From a bacterium (GTDB lineage: Bacteria > Patescibacteriota > Minisyncoccia > Phycocordibacterales > Phycocordibacteraceae), in NCBI GenBank assembly GCA_021778295.1, contig JAJYCP010000005.1:1-34046 (forward strand): DNA of 34,046 bases, read 5' to 3'. Below, one piece after another: positions 7,184-16,241 of this stretch. The position numbers and the translations under genes were made by a program. The stretch's first letter is position 1; each line of letters begins with the position of its first letter. A model generated the notes under the pieces. The model was not told the origin of the DNA. It made no database searches and saw only the letters and a list, made by a program, of their open reading frames with translations.

Positions 7184-8656
7184 ATGCGCTCTCTCATTCA
7201 AAATATTCCGAAAGAGGTTCTATCGGTAGAAGCGACTCTTCGCGAGAAAGGTTTTGAAGCATATCTTGTCGGCGGATGCGTCCGCGACCTCATTATCGGC
7301 AAGGAACCGAAGGACTGGGATATCACCACCAATGCCACACCAGAGCAGATCCAGGCCGTATTCCCGGACTCTTTCTACGAAAACGACTACGGGACGGTCG
7401 GGGTGAAGACCGGTTCAGAGGATCCGCGCCTCGCTATCGTGGAAGTGACTCCCTACCGCACCGAGTCCGGGTATTCCGACAAGCGCCGGCCGGACAAAGT
7501 TGAATTCGGCACTTCCCTCCTTGAGGATCTCGCGCGGCGGGATTTCACCATCAATGCCATCGCACTCGATGATTCTAAAGGACATATAGTCGATCCCTAT
7601 GACGGTCAAAAGGACATAAAGGACAAAATAGTACGGACTGTCGGCGCTCCGTCTGAGCGTTTTAACGAAGATGCGCTACGAATGCTTCGCGCAGTTCGTT
7701 TTGTTGCCGAACTTGGATTCGGAATAGATGGCGATACTGCTGCTGCAATAAGCGAAAATAACAAGCATTTAAGCAACGTTTCACGTGAAAGAGTTCGGGA
7801 TGAGCTTGTAAGAATACTCAATTCAAATCAACCGATGAATGCCCTCGTTCTCGCGCAGCAACTCGGTATTCTTGTGTTTATAGCACCGGATATCATGCGC
7901 GGTATTGGCGTTGATCAGAACCAGGCGCATAGTTATGACGTTTTTGGGCATCTTATGCGAACGATGCAGCACGCTGCAGACAAAAACTGGAACTTTGATA
8001 TACGACTCGCCGGACTTTTCCACGATATATCAAAACCAGAAACGCGTCGATGGTCTGATGAGAAGAATGACTGGACATTCCATGGACACGAGGTTGTTGG
8101 TTCACGTGTAACAAAGAAAATACTTGAGGATTTGCACTTTTCACGCGAAACAATTGAAAAGGTCGTAAAACTTGTGCGCTGGCACATGTTTTTTTCGGAT
8201 CCAGAACAAATAACACTTTCTGCAGTTCGAAGGATGATAAAGAACGTTGGAGAAGAGAACATATGGGACCTTTTAAACCTTCGTATCTGTGACCGTATCG
8301 GTACGGGAAGACCGAAAGAACAACCGTTCCGATTCAGAAAATATAAAGCCATGGTTGAACAAGCGCTTCGTGATCCGATTTCAGTATCTATGCTCAAAAC
8401 GGATGGAAAACGCATAATGGACCTATTCAACGAGAAACCGGGGCCAAAAATAGGTTATGTACTTCACGCTCTCCTTGAGGAAGTATTGGATAATCCGGAT
8501 ATGAATACAGAAGAATATATCGATAAGCGTACAAAAGAGCTTCTATCTATGCCTGAGGATACTCTCCGGGAGCTGGGTGAGGCAGGTAAAAAGCGTCGTG
8601 AAGCGGCAGAAGATGAGGAAATAAAGCAAATAATGGAGAAACACCACGTTTGTTAA
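7184..8656 (+). CDS. cca: CCA tRNA nucleotidyltransferase / poly(A) polymerase family with HD domain
   Basis: FEAYLVGGCVRDLIIGKEPKDWDITTNATPEQI, RRDFTINAIALD, RFNEDALRMLRAVRFVAELGF, HD region LAGLFHDISKPETR. Confidence 0.93.
   Translation: MRSLIQNIPKEVLSVEATLREKGFEAYLVGGCVRDLIIGKEPKDWDITTNATPEQIQAVFPDSFYENDYGTVGVKTGSEDPRLAIVEVTPYRTESGYSDKRRPDKVEFGTSLLEDLARRDFTINAIALDDSKGHIVDPYDGQKDIKDKIVRTVGAPSERFNEDALRMLRAVRFVAELGFGIDGDTAAAISENNKHLSNVSRERVRDELVRILNSNQPMNALVLAQQLGILVFIAPDIMRGIGVDQNQAHSYDVFGHLMRTMQHAADKNWNFDIRLAGLFHDISKPETRRWSDEKNDWTFHGHEVVGSRVTKKILEDLHFSRETIEKVVKLVRWHMFFSDPEQITLSAVRRMIKNVGEENIWDLLNLRICDRIGTGRPKEQPFRFRKYKAMVEQALRDPISVSMLKTDGKRIMDLFNEKPGPKIGYVLHALLEEVLDNPDMNTEEYIDKRTKELLSMPEDTLRELGEAGKKRREAAEDEEIKQIMEKHHVC
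7777..7792. promoter_or_regulatory. parS-like site (14/16 to TGTTTCACGTGAAACA)
   Basis: CGTTTCACGTGAAAGA inside cca. Confidence 0.45.
8098..8113. promoter_or_regulatory. parS-like site
   Basis: TGGTTCACGTGTAACA inside cca; 15/16 if the variable consensus positions are allowed. Confidence 0.45.
8137..8152. promoter_or_regulatory. Degenerate parS-like site (13/16)
   Basis: CTTTTCACGCGAAACA inside cca. Confidence 0.25.
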
Positions 8657-8689
8657 TTGCGCGTAAAACAAGTCGCCCGTCCCATCCCC

Positions 8690-8709
8690 GCTGCAAAGCA
8701 GTCGGGGCA
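8690..8709 (+). terminator. Hairpin after cca
   Basis: ccccgctgc-aaa-gcagtcgggg. Confidence 0.4.
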
Positions 8710-8731
8710 TTCTGGCCGATCCAAGTAAAAT

Positions 8732-8747
8732 TGTTCCACGTGGAACA
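8732..8747. promoter_or_regulatory. parS site (perfect 16-bp palindrome)
   Basis: TGTTCCACGTGGAACA fits the ParB consensus TGTTNCACGTGNAACA, intergenic. Confidence 0.75.
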
Positions 8748-8755
8748 TTGAAAAC

Positions 8756-8838
8756 AAAAAACCGCCCTAAGCGGTTGGATAAAAAGGAGCGGGGGCGTAA
8801 ATGATAGGTATCCAACCAGAGAGTAAGGGCGGTTTTTT
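8756..8838 (+). terminator. Long two-segment hairpin ending in a T6 tract; terminator or small structured RNA
   Basis: aaaaaaccgccct (8756-8768)/agggcggtttttt (8826-8838) and ggttggata (8773-8781)/tatccaacc (8809-8817). Confidence 0.6.
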
Positions 8839-8847
8839 AACACCAGC

Positions 8848-8863
8848 GCTTTCACGTGGAACA
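8848..8863. promoter_or_regulatory. parS-like site (14/16)
   Basis: GCTTTCACGTGGAACA versus TGTTTCACGTGGAACA, intergenic. Confidence 0.5.
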
Positions 8864-8988
8864 CCGTGCGCAGTCATTGATGCGGATCGCCGCGGCGTAA
8901 GCAGGTGTCTCGATAGGCGCGCTGATAACGGACAGAACAACAAAGAACTTCCTGCCCTCCTACAAAGATATACTTATAAAAGACAATG

Positions 8989-9018
8989 TAAAGGACATGC
9001 TGTGGACAGTGTCCTTTA
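8989..9018 (-). terminator. Hairpin at the xthA 3' end
   Basis: taaaggaca-(12 nt)-tgtccttta, 9-bp stem overlapping the xthA stop. Confidence 0.45.
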
Positions 9019-9786
9019 TAGTGCGAGCGTTATCGAAAGAGGGCAGTGATCTGAGCCATGGATGTCAGCGTGGATTTCGGCTTTTCTGAGGTGCCGCATG
9101 AACTCACTTGCAATGAAAAAATAATCAATACGCCAGCCAATATTCCGATCGCGTGCGTGAGTCTTCATGTCCCAGTACGTATACGCGTGCGCCAGAGTGG
9201 GATGGAAATGACGAAATGAATCGATATAACCGGCACGCATCACTTCATCAATCCACGCACGTTCTTCGGGAAGAAAACCGGTATTCCCCTCATTTTCTTT
9301 TGGGCGCGCGAGGTCTATCGTTTCGTGGGCGGTATTCACATCCCCGCAAAATATGACCGGTTTTTTCTCGCGAAGCTTCTCTGCGAATGCGAGAAAAGCG
9401 TCATAGAAACGCATTTTGTAATCAAGCCGTTCGGGGCCCTGCCCCCCGTTGGGGAAGTACGCATTCAGCAACCAAAAATCTTCGTATTCCGCACCAACGA
9501 GCCGCCCCTCCTGATCAAACTCTCTGATGCCCATGCCATAGATAACGGACAGCGGCTCAATTTTTGAATAAATCGCAACGCCGCTGTAGCCTTTTTTGAC
9601 CTGTGAAGAAGAAAAGAAAGAGGAGAAACCGGCGCCATCGCGCATGGCATCCGGAACCTGTTCCGGGTGCGCCTTGGTCTCTTGCAGGCAGAATATATCG
9701 GGTTTCGTCCCTTTTAAAAATGCTTCCCAATAACCGTTTTTCCCGAGTGATCGGATCCCGTTCACATTCCAAGAGACAATTTTCAT
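9016..9786 (-). CDS. xthA: Exodeoxyribonuclease III (AP endonuclease, EEP family)
   Basis: MKIVSWNVNGIRSLGKNGYWEAFLKGTKPDIFCLQETKAHPEQVP...WRIDYFFIASEFM...GSDHCPLSITL. Confidence 0.95.
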   Translation of the reverse strand: MKIVSWNVNGIRSLGKNGYWEAFLKGTKPDIFCLQETKAHPEQVPDAMRDGAGFSSFFSSSQVKKGYSGVAIYSKIEPLSVIYGMGIREFDQEGRLVGAEYEDFWLLNAYFPNGGQGPERLDYKMRFYDAFLAFAEKLREKKPVIFCGDVNTAHETIDLARPKENEGNTGFLPEERAWIDEVMRAGYIDSFRHFHPTLAHAYTYWDMKTHARDRNIGWRIDYFFIASEFMRHLRKAEIHADIHGSDHCPLSITLAL

Positions 9787-9813
9787 GCGGGTATTGTATA
9801 CCTTCCGTACGTG

Positions 9814-10731
9814 CTACGTGCGATTTTTCCCGTGGTATTTCTTATGAATTTCGTGCAGATGGGTATCGGTGACATGGGTGTATATCTGGGTAGTATTGAT
9901 AGAGGCATGACCGAGAAGCTGCTGGACGGAGCGGATATCGGCGCCATTGCTCAGAAGGTCGGTTGCAAAAGAATGGCGCAGTACATGGGGCGTAACTTTT
10001 TTCGTAATCCCCGCTTTTGTCGCGGCGCGTTTGATGATGCGTTCAATGGAACGAGGCGTAAGACGCGACGGAATCTGGGTACCGGTTGGAATATTCACGA
10101 AGAGCGCATCCGCCATATCTTTACGCGCCTTGAGATATGCAACAACGGCGCTTTTAGCGGCATCCGAAAGAAAAACAACACGCACTTTCTCGCCCTTGCC
10201 GCGTACCGAGAAGGAATCCCGCGCAAGATCCAGATCAGTATCAAGCGCGCACAGTTCGGAGACGCGCAGTCCGGTGGAGAAAAGCATCTCAAGTATCGCG
10301 GTATCGCGCAGATCTCTTTCCTCGGTTCCGTGCGCGGACTTCAAGAGGCGCTCAAGCTCGGCGCTCGTGATGAGGTCGAGTTCGCGCTCAGGGAGTTTTG
10401 CCAGCTCAATGCGTTCGGGCGAAATGCATTCGATCTCGCGCTTGCGCAAGAATTTGAGAAACGCACGAAGCGCGATCATGTAGTAATTCTGCGTTCGGCG
10501 TTTCATACCGCCGCCGCTAGTACCCGGTTGGCGGTTCAACCACTGGCGAAACTCGCGTATATTCTGTTCGGTAATGTCGGTGACCCTCCTAACGCCCGTT
10601 TGCGCAAAATAACGCGTAAGATAATGATCATAATTCTCGATAGTCTTCACCGCACGGCCCCGTTCAATCTCGATATACTCGAGAAATTGCCGTTTCGCAG
10701 CCTCAGCTTCCATGGGGACAGTATAACGCAC
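9814..10731 (-). CDS. Tyrosine recombinase, XerC/XerD type
   Basis: Phage-integrase-like N-terminal SAM domain; ATLFSTGLRVSELCAL-type motif, THVLRHSFATDLLSNGADIRSVQQLLGHASINTTQIYTHVT with R-H-R-H/Y residues. Confidence 0.93.
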   Translation of the reverse strand: MRYTVPMEAEAAKRQFLEYIEIERGRAVKTIENYDHYLTRYFAQTGVRRVTDITEQNIREFRQWLNRQPGTSGGGMKRRTQNYYMIALRAFLKFLRKREIECISPERIELAKLPERELDLITSAELERLLKSAHGTEERDLRDTAILEMLFSTGLRVSELCALDTDLDLARDSFSVRGKGEKVRVVFLSDAAKSAVVAYLKARKDMADALFVNIPTGTQIPSRLTPRSIERIIKRAATKAGITKKVTPHVLRHSFATDLLSNGADIRSVQQLLGHASINTTQIYTHVTDTHLHEIHKKYHGKNRT

Positions 10732-10787
10732 GCAATATTGTGCGACACTTGCATATATGAATAAGCCGTGGTAAGGTGGTGAAATCC

Positions 10788-11054
10788 ATGCTTACCACAA
10801 AGAAAAAGGCGGCAGTCATAAAGAATACCGCCCGTCATGATACGGACACCGGTTCTCCGGATGTGCAGGTTGCGCTTCTCTCGAAACAGATCGACGAACT
10901 CGCCAAGCATCTCAAGAAGAACCCGAAAGATTTTCACTCGCGTCGCGGCCTTCTCCAGATGGTCGCCGATCGCCGAACGCATTTGCGCTATCTTGAGACG
11001 AACGACAAACGCCGCTACAGCGCGGTCGTAAAAAAGCTTGGTTTGAAGAAGTAA
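10788..11054 (+). CDS. rpsO: 30S ribosomal protein S15
   Basis: DTGSPDVQVALLSKQIDELAKHLKKNPKDFHSRRGLLQMVADRRTHLRYLETNDKRRYSAVVKKLGLKK; ATG at 10788. Confidence 0.96.
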   Translation: MLTTKKKAAVIKNTARHDTDTGSPDVQVALLSKQIDELAKHLKKNPKDFHSRRGLLQMVADRRTHLRYLETNDKRRYSAVVKKLGLKK

Positions 11055-11098
11055 CCCGGGAGCGAGGGGTGCGTGCGGTCAGGTGGTAAGATAGGGAA

Positions 11099-11132
11099 GC
11101 GGCATTCCGCCGCGTTTTATTCAGTTTTTTTA
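11099..11132 (+). terminator. Terminator after rpsO
   Basis: gcggc-attcc-gccgc followed by gttttattcagttttttt. Confidence 0.6.
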
Positions 11133-11164
11133 TATTATTTGCGTTTGCATAAGCATTTATTTCT

Positions 11165-11680
11165 ATGGCAGTCATCAAACATCCGGCGCAGCGCGTAGGG
11201 GTATTCATCGATACTCAGAATCTCTACCACAGCGCCAAGCATCTCTATAAAGCGCGGGTTAATTTCGGTAAAATCCTCGAGGAGGCCGTCGGCGGCCGTA
11301 TTCTTGTGCGTGCCATCGCCTACGTCATTTCAACCGAAAGCGGCGAGGAGAAAAACTTCTTCGAAGCGCTCACCAAGATGGGCATAGAGACGAAAGTGAA
11401 AGATCTCCAGATATTCGCCGACGGCGCGAAGAAAGCCGACTGGGACGTCGGGCTCGCTATTGACGCGGTCAAGCTTGCGCCAAAACTCGATACGGTCGTT
11501 CTTGTGACCGGCGACGGCGACTTTATCCCGCTCATCCAATACCTCGACATGAATGAAGGATGCCAAGTCGAAGTCATTTCTTTTGGGAAATCTTCTTCGG
11601 GCAAGCTGAAGGAAGCGGCCCATGCGTTCACCGATTTGTGCGACGATCCGCACAAGTTCACTATCGCATCACGCGGATAA
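11165..11680 (+). CDS. NYN domain (LabA/DUF88-like) protein
   Basis: VGVFIDTQNLYHSAKHLY...KKADWDVGLAIDAVKLAPKLDTVVLVTGDGDFIPLIQYL. Confidence 0.88.
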   Translation: MAVIKHPAQRVGVFIDTQNLYHSAKHLYKARVNFGKILEEAVGGRILVRAIAYVISTESGEEKNFFEALTKMGIETKVKDLQIFADGAKKADWDVGLAIDAVKLAPKLDTVVLVTGDGDFIPLIQYLDMNEGCQVEVISFGKSSSGKLKEAAHAFTDLCDDPHKFTIASRG

Positions 11681-11721
11681 CTCGCTGCAGGGCGCACCAG
11701 ATGCGCTACTATGAGTAACGA

Positions 11722-12888
11722 ATGGATACGAATACATCCGTAGCACATAACGCTCCCGAGGAGGAACAGCCGAAGAAGTATATCCGTACATTCGAGAGCG
11801 ACATGGCGACCCTTCAGAAGGGAGGTGTCCCCGATCTCACCCCGTTTGCCGGAAGTTCTCCAGCGGCGGTCGAAGCCGCCGCTCGCCCCTCACCGGCCGT
11901 GGAGATTCCGGCTCCGGCACAAACTCCCGCACCGCCTACGGCTCCCCAAACTCCCGTGCCAAAGCTGGAACCGTTGCCGCGACCTGAGCCCCCTGTGGCG
12001 GCGCCGCCTCCGGCGAAGCCCAATCCGGCTGAAACCTACGCAAGTGATTTTTCAGACCGGATGAAAGAAGCCCATGCCTCAACCCTGACGGTACTCGCGG
12101 CAGAGGAGGATTCGGCACCGCGCGCTCCCCAGAAGATGGAACAGAAGTCAGCCCATACCGGTCTCTACGTTTCCGTCGGCGTGGCACTTCTTGTCGCGGG
12201 CGCGGCGGGCGTGTACGCCGCCTATGTGCGCTATCACGCCAATACGGCGCCAGTCGCCATCGCGCCGGCAGTTGTAGCGCCGATATTCGTCGACGAACGC
12301 GAACAAGTTTCAGGTACGGGATCCGTGCTTGCGAACGCGATCGAACAATCGGTTACTCGCCCGGTGCAGGGTGTCGTTCGGCTTCTATACCTCGCAAACG
12401 CAACGACCACGGACAATAACGTGTTTCTCGCACTCAACGTGTCGGCTCCCGATATCCTTCTACGCAACGTGAACGCCATGGGCGGCATGACCGGCATCAT
12501 AAATGTGAACGGCGCGCAAAGCCCCTTTTTCATACTTTCCGTCGCCTCCTATAGCGATACGTTTGCCGGCATGCTTTCGTGGGAGAGTACGATGCCGAGC
12601 TCGCTCGCCGCGTTCTTTCCTCCTTATGCACATACGACTGCAACGACGACCGCGACAACGACTTCGACAGCGAAGCAAAAAACGGCGGCATCGGGTACCT
12701 CAAGTCCGCAGCCGGGTTTCCAAGATGAGGTCGTGAGCAACCACGATGTGCGCGTCTACCGCGACGCTTCGGGACGGAGCGTTCTTCTCTACGGCTATTG
12801 GAATCAGAGTACCCTCATCATCGCGCGCGATGGCGCCGCGTTTTCCGAGATAGTGCAGCGGCTCGCGACATCACGCGCGCAGAACTGA
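11722..12888 (+). CDS. Hypothetical single-TM protein with long Pro/Ala-rich N-terminal region
   Basis: Low-complexity P/A segment, TM GLYVSVGVALLVAGAAGVYAAYV, then a putative extracytoplasmic domain. Confidence 0.65.
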   Translation: MDTNTSVAHNAPEEEQPKKYIRTFESDMATLQKGGVPDLTPFAGSSPAAVEAAARPSPAVEIPAPAQTPAPPTAPQTPVPKLEPLPRPEPPVAAPPPAKPNPAETYASDFSDRMKEAHASTLTVLAAEEDSAPRAPQKMEQKSAHTGLYVSVGVALLVAGAAGVYAAYVRYHANTAPVAIAPAVVAPIFVDEREQVSGTGSVLANAIEQSVTRPVQGVVRLLYLANATTTDNNVFLALNVSAPDILLRNVNAMGGMTGIINVNGAQSPFFILSVASYSDTFAGMLSWESTMPSSLAAFFPPYAHTTATTTATTTSTAKQKTAASGTSSPQPGFQDEVVSNHDVRVYRDASGRSVLLYGYWNQSTLIIARDGAAFSEIVQRLATSRAQN

Positions 12889-12911
12889 TACTCTGCTATC
12901 ATCTGCGCACA

Positions 12912-13271
12912 ATGCATAAACACATGAAGACAGAACATTTCAAGCAGAAACTTTTAGCGGAAAAGGAAAAACTGGAGACGGAGATGGGAAGCGTCGGACG
13001 CAAGAACCCGGCGGTGCCAAACGATTGGGAGCTTGCGCCCTCTGAAACAGGTATGGAATCGGACATTATCGACCAAGCCGATGCGCTGCTAAACCGAGAA
13101 AACAGTGCGGCCATCCTCGCCGACCTGGAAGCGCGGTACGACAGCGTTCTCGCGGCTCTTTCAAGAATCGAGAAGGGGACGTACGGGAAATGCGAAGTAT
13201 GCGCGCAGGAAATAGAGGAGGCTCGCCTTGAGGCCGATGCCGCAAGCACAACCTGCGTCACGCATTTATAA
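12912..13271 (+). CDS. DksA/TraR-type zinc finger protein
   Basis: LEARYDSVLAALSRIEKGTYGKCEVCAQEIEEARLEADAASTTCVTHL; start at ATG 12912. Confidence 0.85.
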   Translation: MHKHMKTEHFKQKLLAEKEKLETEMGSVGRKNPAVPNDWELAPSETGMESDIIDQADALLNRENSAAILADLEARYDSVLAALSRIEKGTYGKCEVCAQEIEEARLEADAASTTCVTHL

Positions 13272-13284
13272 ATAATACATACTT

Positions 13285-14865
13285 GTGTCCGCACCGCCCT
13301 CAAAACGCGCGCCGAAACAAGCACATCCTACCGCCGACGGTACGGTACCGAGGCACGGGTATGCCAAAACGCTCGCCGCGCAGCCGGTCGGGTCGGGAGC
13401 GGAAATGGTCAGCGTAGAAGCCGATCTCACGCGCGGACTGCACGCTTTCTCGATCGTAGGTCTCGCCGACAAAGCGGTAGAGGAGGCGCGCGACAGGGTA
13501 AGCGCGGCGATACGCCACTGCGGTTACAAACCTCCCAAACAGCACAATAAGCGCATCGTCTTGTCGCTTTCGCCTGCCGATCTGAAGAAAGAGGGTTCGC
13601 ACTATGATCTCGCACTCGCACTCGCATACCTCATTGCGGCAGGCGACCTTGCGGCGCTTCCGGAGGAGATGCTCTGCATCGGGGAACTTGCCCTCGACGG
13701 GACGCTGCAAACGGTGCGCGGCGTTCTTCCGCAAGTGCTTGCCGCAAAGCGCCGTGGCGTAAAGACGGTCTTTGTTCCGCCGGGGAATGCGCGCGAGGCG
13801 CTTCTGGCGGAGGGGAGCGCCGTCTATGCGCCCGCATCGCTCGCGGAACTTTTGCAGCACTTGAAAGGCGAGAAACTCCTGCCGCGCCTTGTGCGCGACC
13901 GACGCATGCTACCGCCGCCGGCCGCCATTGATCTAAGCGATGTGAAGGGTCAGGAAAGCGCGAAGCGTGCGCTCGAAATAGCCGCCACCGGGCGCCATAA
14001 TATCGTTTTCTACGGTCCGCCGGGCACCGGTAAGACCATGCTCGCCCGGGCGCTTCCCGGCATTCTTCCGCCGCTTACCGACGATGAGGTGCTTGAAGTG
14101 ACTGCCATACATTCAACCGCAGGACTCCTTCGGGAGGGTGAAGCGATATACTGGCCCCCGTTTCGCGCGCCGCATCATTCGGTGTCGCATGTGGCCATTG
14201 TAGGCGGCGGTACTTTCCCAAAGGCAGGCGAGGTGACACTTGCGCACAAAGGCGTACTTTTTCTCGACGAATTCCCCGAATTTGAATCCCGTTCGCTCGA
14301 GGCGCTGCGGCAGCCGCTCGAGGATCACATCGTTACCGTCTCACGGGCGCGTGCAACCGTTACTTTCCCGGCCGATTGCATGATCGTCGCGGCAATGAAT
14401 CCTGCGGACACCATTTCGGGCGATGCACGGGTGACCGAGCGCGCTGCGCTCAAACAGGCGCGCCGCATTTCGCGACCTATTATCGATCGGCTCGATCTCT
14501 GGATCGAAGTACCGCTTGTTCCGCACGACACGCTCGCGAAACTTGCACGCGGCGAGCCCTCCGCCCTCGTGCGGGAACGCGTCATCGCGGCGCGCAAGCT
14601 TTCCGAGAAGCGCGGTGGCGCACCGGGAATGACGAATGCCGCGCTTACAAGCCGCGAACTCGATGAGGGAAGTAATTTCAGCGCAGCGGCAAAGGAAGCG
14701 CTTACGAATGCCGCAGCGCGGATGCATCTTTCACCGCGCAGCTACCACCGCACCATGCGCGTTGCGCGCACCATCGCAGATCTCGCCGGCTCGGAGTCCG
14801 TACTACCGGTATACGTCCACGAAGCATTGCAGTATCGTCCGCGCGGGCTGTTTTCATTCGAATAA
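13285..14865 (+). CDS. comM: YifB/ComM family Mg-chelatase-like AAA+ ATPase
   Basis: [84 protein letters not shown]. Confidence 0.93.
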   Translation: MSAPPSKRAPKQAHPTADGTVPRHGYAKTLAAQPVGSGAEMVSVEADLTRGLHAFSIVGLADKAVEEARDRVSAAIRHCGYKPPKQHNKRIVLSLSPADLKKEGSHYDLALALAYLIAAGDLAALPEEMLCIGELALDGTLQTVRGVLPQVLAAKRRGVKTVFVPPGNAREALLAEGSAVYAPASLAELLQHLKGEKLLPRLVRDRRMLPPPAAIDLSDVKGQESAKRALEIAATGRHNIVFYGPPGTGKTMLARALPGILPPLTDDEVLEVTAIHSTAGLLREGEAIYWPPFRAPHHSVSHVAIVGGGTFPKAGEVTLAHKGVLFLDEFPEFESRSLEALRQPLEDHIVTVSRARATVTFPADCMIVAAMNPADTISGDARVTERAALKQARRISRPIIDRLDLWIEVPLVPHDTLAKLARGEPSALVRERVIAARKLSEKRGGAPGMTNAALTSRELDEGSNFSAAAKEALTNAAARMHLSPRSYHRTMRVARTIADLAGSESVLPVYVHEALQYRPRGLFSFE

Positions 14866-14873
14866 TAAATAAA

Positions 14874-14914
14874 TGAAAAGCGCCGCGCCGCCAAACGCGC
14901 CGCGCCGCTTTTCA
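14874..14914. terminator. GC-rich hairpin between convergent genes
   Basis: atgaaaagcgccgcgccgccaaacgcgccgcgccgcttttcat. Confidence 0.6.
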
Positions 14915-14927
14915 TCTCAAGACGAAG

Positions 14928-15704
14928 TTATTGCGGGGAACAGATACTGCCGAGCGGACATTGCGCAAATGGATTTTTTGCGCCGCGAACTTCGAAATGA
15001 AGATGCGGACCGGTCGCCATGCCGGTCATACCGACATAGCCGATGATCTGGCCGCCAAGAACCGCCTGTCCCGGCGAAACGATCGCGTGGGTCATGTGGG
15101 CGTAGAGTGTCTCGGTATTGTTATCGTGAGTGATAACGACGTAATTGCCGTAACCGCCGTTCCAGCCGCCGTTGCTCCGCGCCACGATGACAGTCCCGCT
15201 GGCGGCCGCATGAATCGGCGTACCGCGCGGGGCACCGATATCAACCGCGTTCCATCCGTGAATGGATTGCGTGATAACGCCGCCCGGTAACGGATTGTCA
15301 TAATAACCAGGTTGGGCCGGACCGCTACCGCCAAGATAAGGTTCATAGATGACACGCCCTGACGAGAATCGTATTCCCCCGCCGGTTCTGGATACCATCG
15401 GCGTAGAGACTTCGCCTCCCGGAATTATGATCTTCGAGCCGACGACAAGCGGTGTTTCCGGATCAAGACCGTTGAATTGGGCGATTTCGGTCGCATCGGC
15501 GGTGTACTTTTTGGCGATTGACTTCAACGTATCGCCCTTCATGACTATGTGTTCGATTCCGGAAACCGGCAAAATGATAAGCATGTCGCCGGGGTGCACG
15601 TCTCGCGTGCTTTTGAGATTGTTCGCCCATATGATGGTATTCACTGAAACGCCAAACATATTGGCAATTTCAGAGAGTGTATCCCCTGGGCGTACCACAT
15701 ACAC
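14928..15704 (-). CDS. LysM-repeat M23 peptidase; real N-terminus probably extends upstream toward ~16100
   Basis: Two LysM units (YVVRPGDTLSEIANMFGVSVNTIIWANNL; HIVMKGDTLKSIAKKYTADATEIAQFNGLD) and M23 core GWNAVDIGAPRGTPIHAAASGTVIVA...GNYVVITHDNNTETLYAHM...GPHLHFEVR. The frame stays open to 16106. Confidence 0.93.
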   Translation of the reverse strand: MYVVRPGDTLSEIANMFGVSVNTIIWANNLKSTRDVHPGDMLIILPVSGIEHIVMKGDTLKSIAKKYTADATEIAQFNGLDPETPLVVGSKIIIPGGEVSTPMVSRTGGGIRFSSGRVIYEPYLGGSGPAQPGYYDNPLPGGVITQSIHGWNAVDIGAPRGTPIHAAASGTVIVARSNGGWNGGYGNYVVITHDNNTETLYAHMTHAIVSPGQAVLGGQIIGYVGMTGMATGPHLHFEVRGAKNPFAQCPLGSICSPQ

Positions 15705-16098
15705 AGAAATGCGGTCTGGCGGAGCTACTTTCGAAATATCGGCAATCGTACCGCCCGGGCCGCTGTAGGGAACGAGCGCAGAACCATCGGAAGTCGCAAA
15801 CGCAAGCGGTGCGCCGATATTCGGATCGGTATTTACCGCCGCGACGAGCGCGGGCGTTGAGGCGCTTGGGACGAACGTATTCGTCGCCGCATCCGCGCTT
15901 GAGAACGGCCAAAAAGCATTCGCGCGATTCGGCAGAACCGCTATCGAGAGAGCGACAACCGCGCATCCTGTGATGAGCAGAGCGGCTTGTTCAAGTACCC
16001 GGTATATATCTCGTTTCGTGCACGTCCGCAGCGAATCGGGAGGTTGTGGTTTTGAATCGATAAGGGAAACGAGGGTTACCGGCGGGTCTGCGCATACA

Positions 16099-16135
16099 AA
16101 AATGGCTTACATACTCCGTATATAAGCCATTTCTT
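16099..16135. terminator. Hairpin between divergent genes, 10-bp stem plus inner stem
   Basis: aaatggctta-c-atac-tcc-gtat-a-taagccattt. Confidence 0.5.
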
Positions 16136-16241
16136 GAATACTTCCGTATCAGAAGATACCGCCAATCTAACGCAGATTGCCCTCCAAATCAACCCGGGTT
16201 CGGAAGGATTGTGGAAATCGGCAAAATGCTACAGTGCTCAA

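Noticed and set aside
6907-7229. Short ORFs over 6.9-7.2 kb
   Set aside because: They read through the tRNA-Gly(GCC) and tRNA-Arg genes.
9811-10764. 317-aa plus-strand ORF
   Set aside because: Antisense to the Xer-type recombinase on the minus strand, which has clear catalytic motifs.
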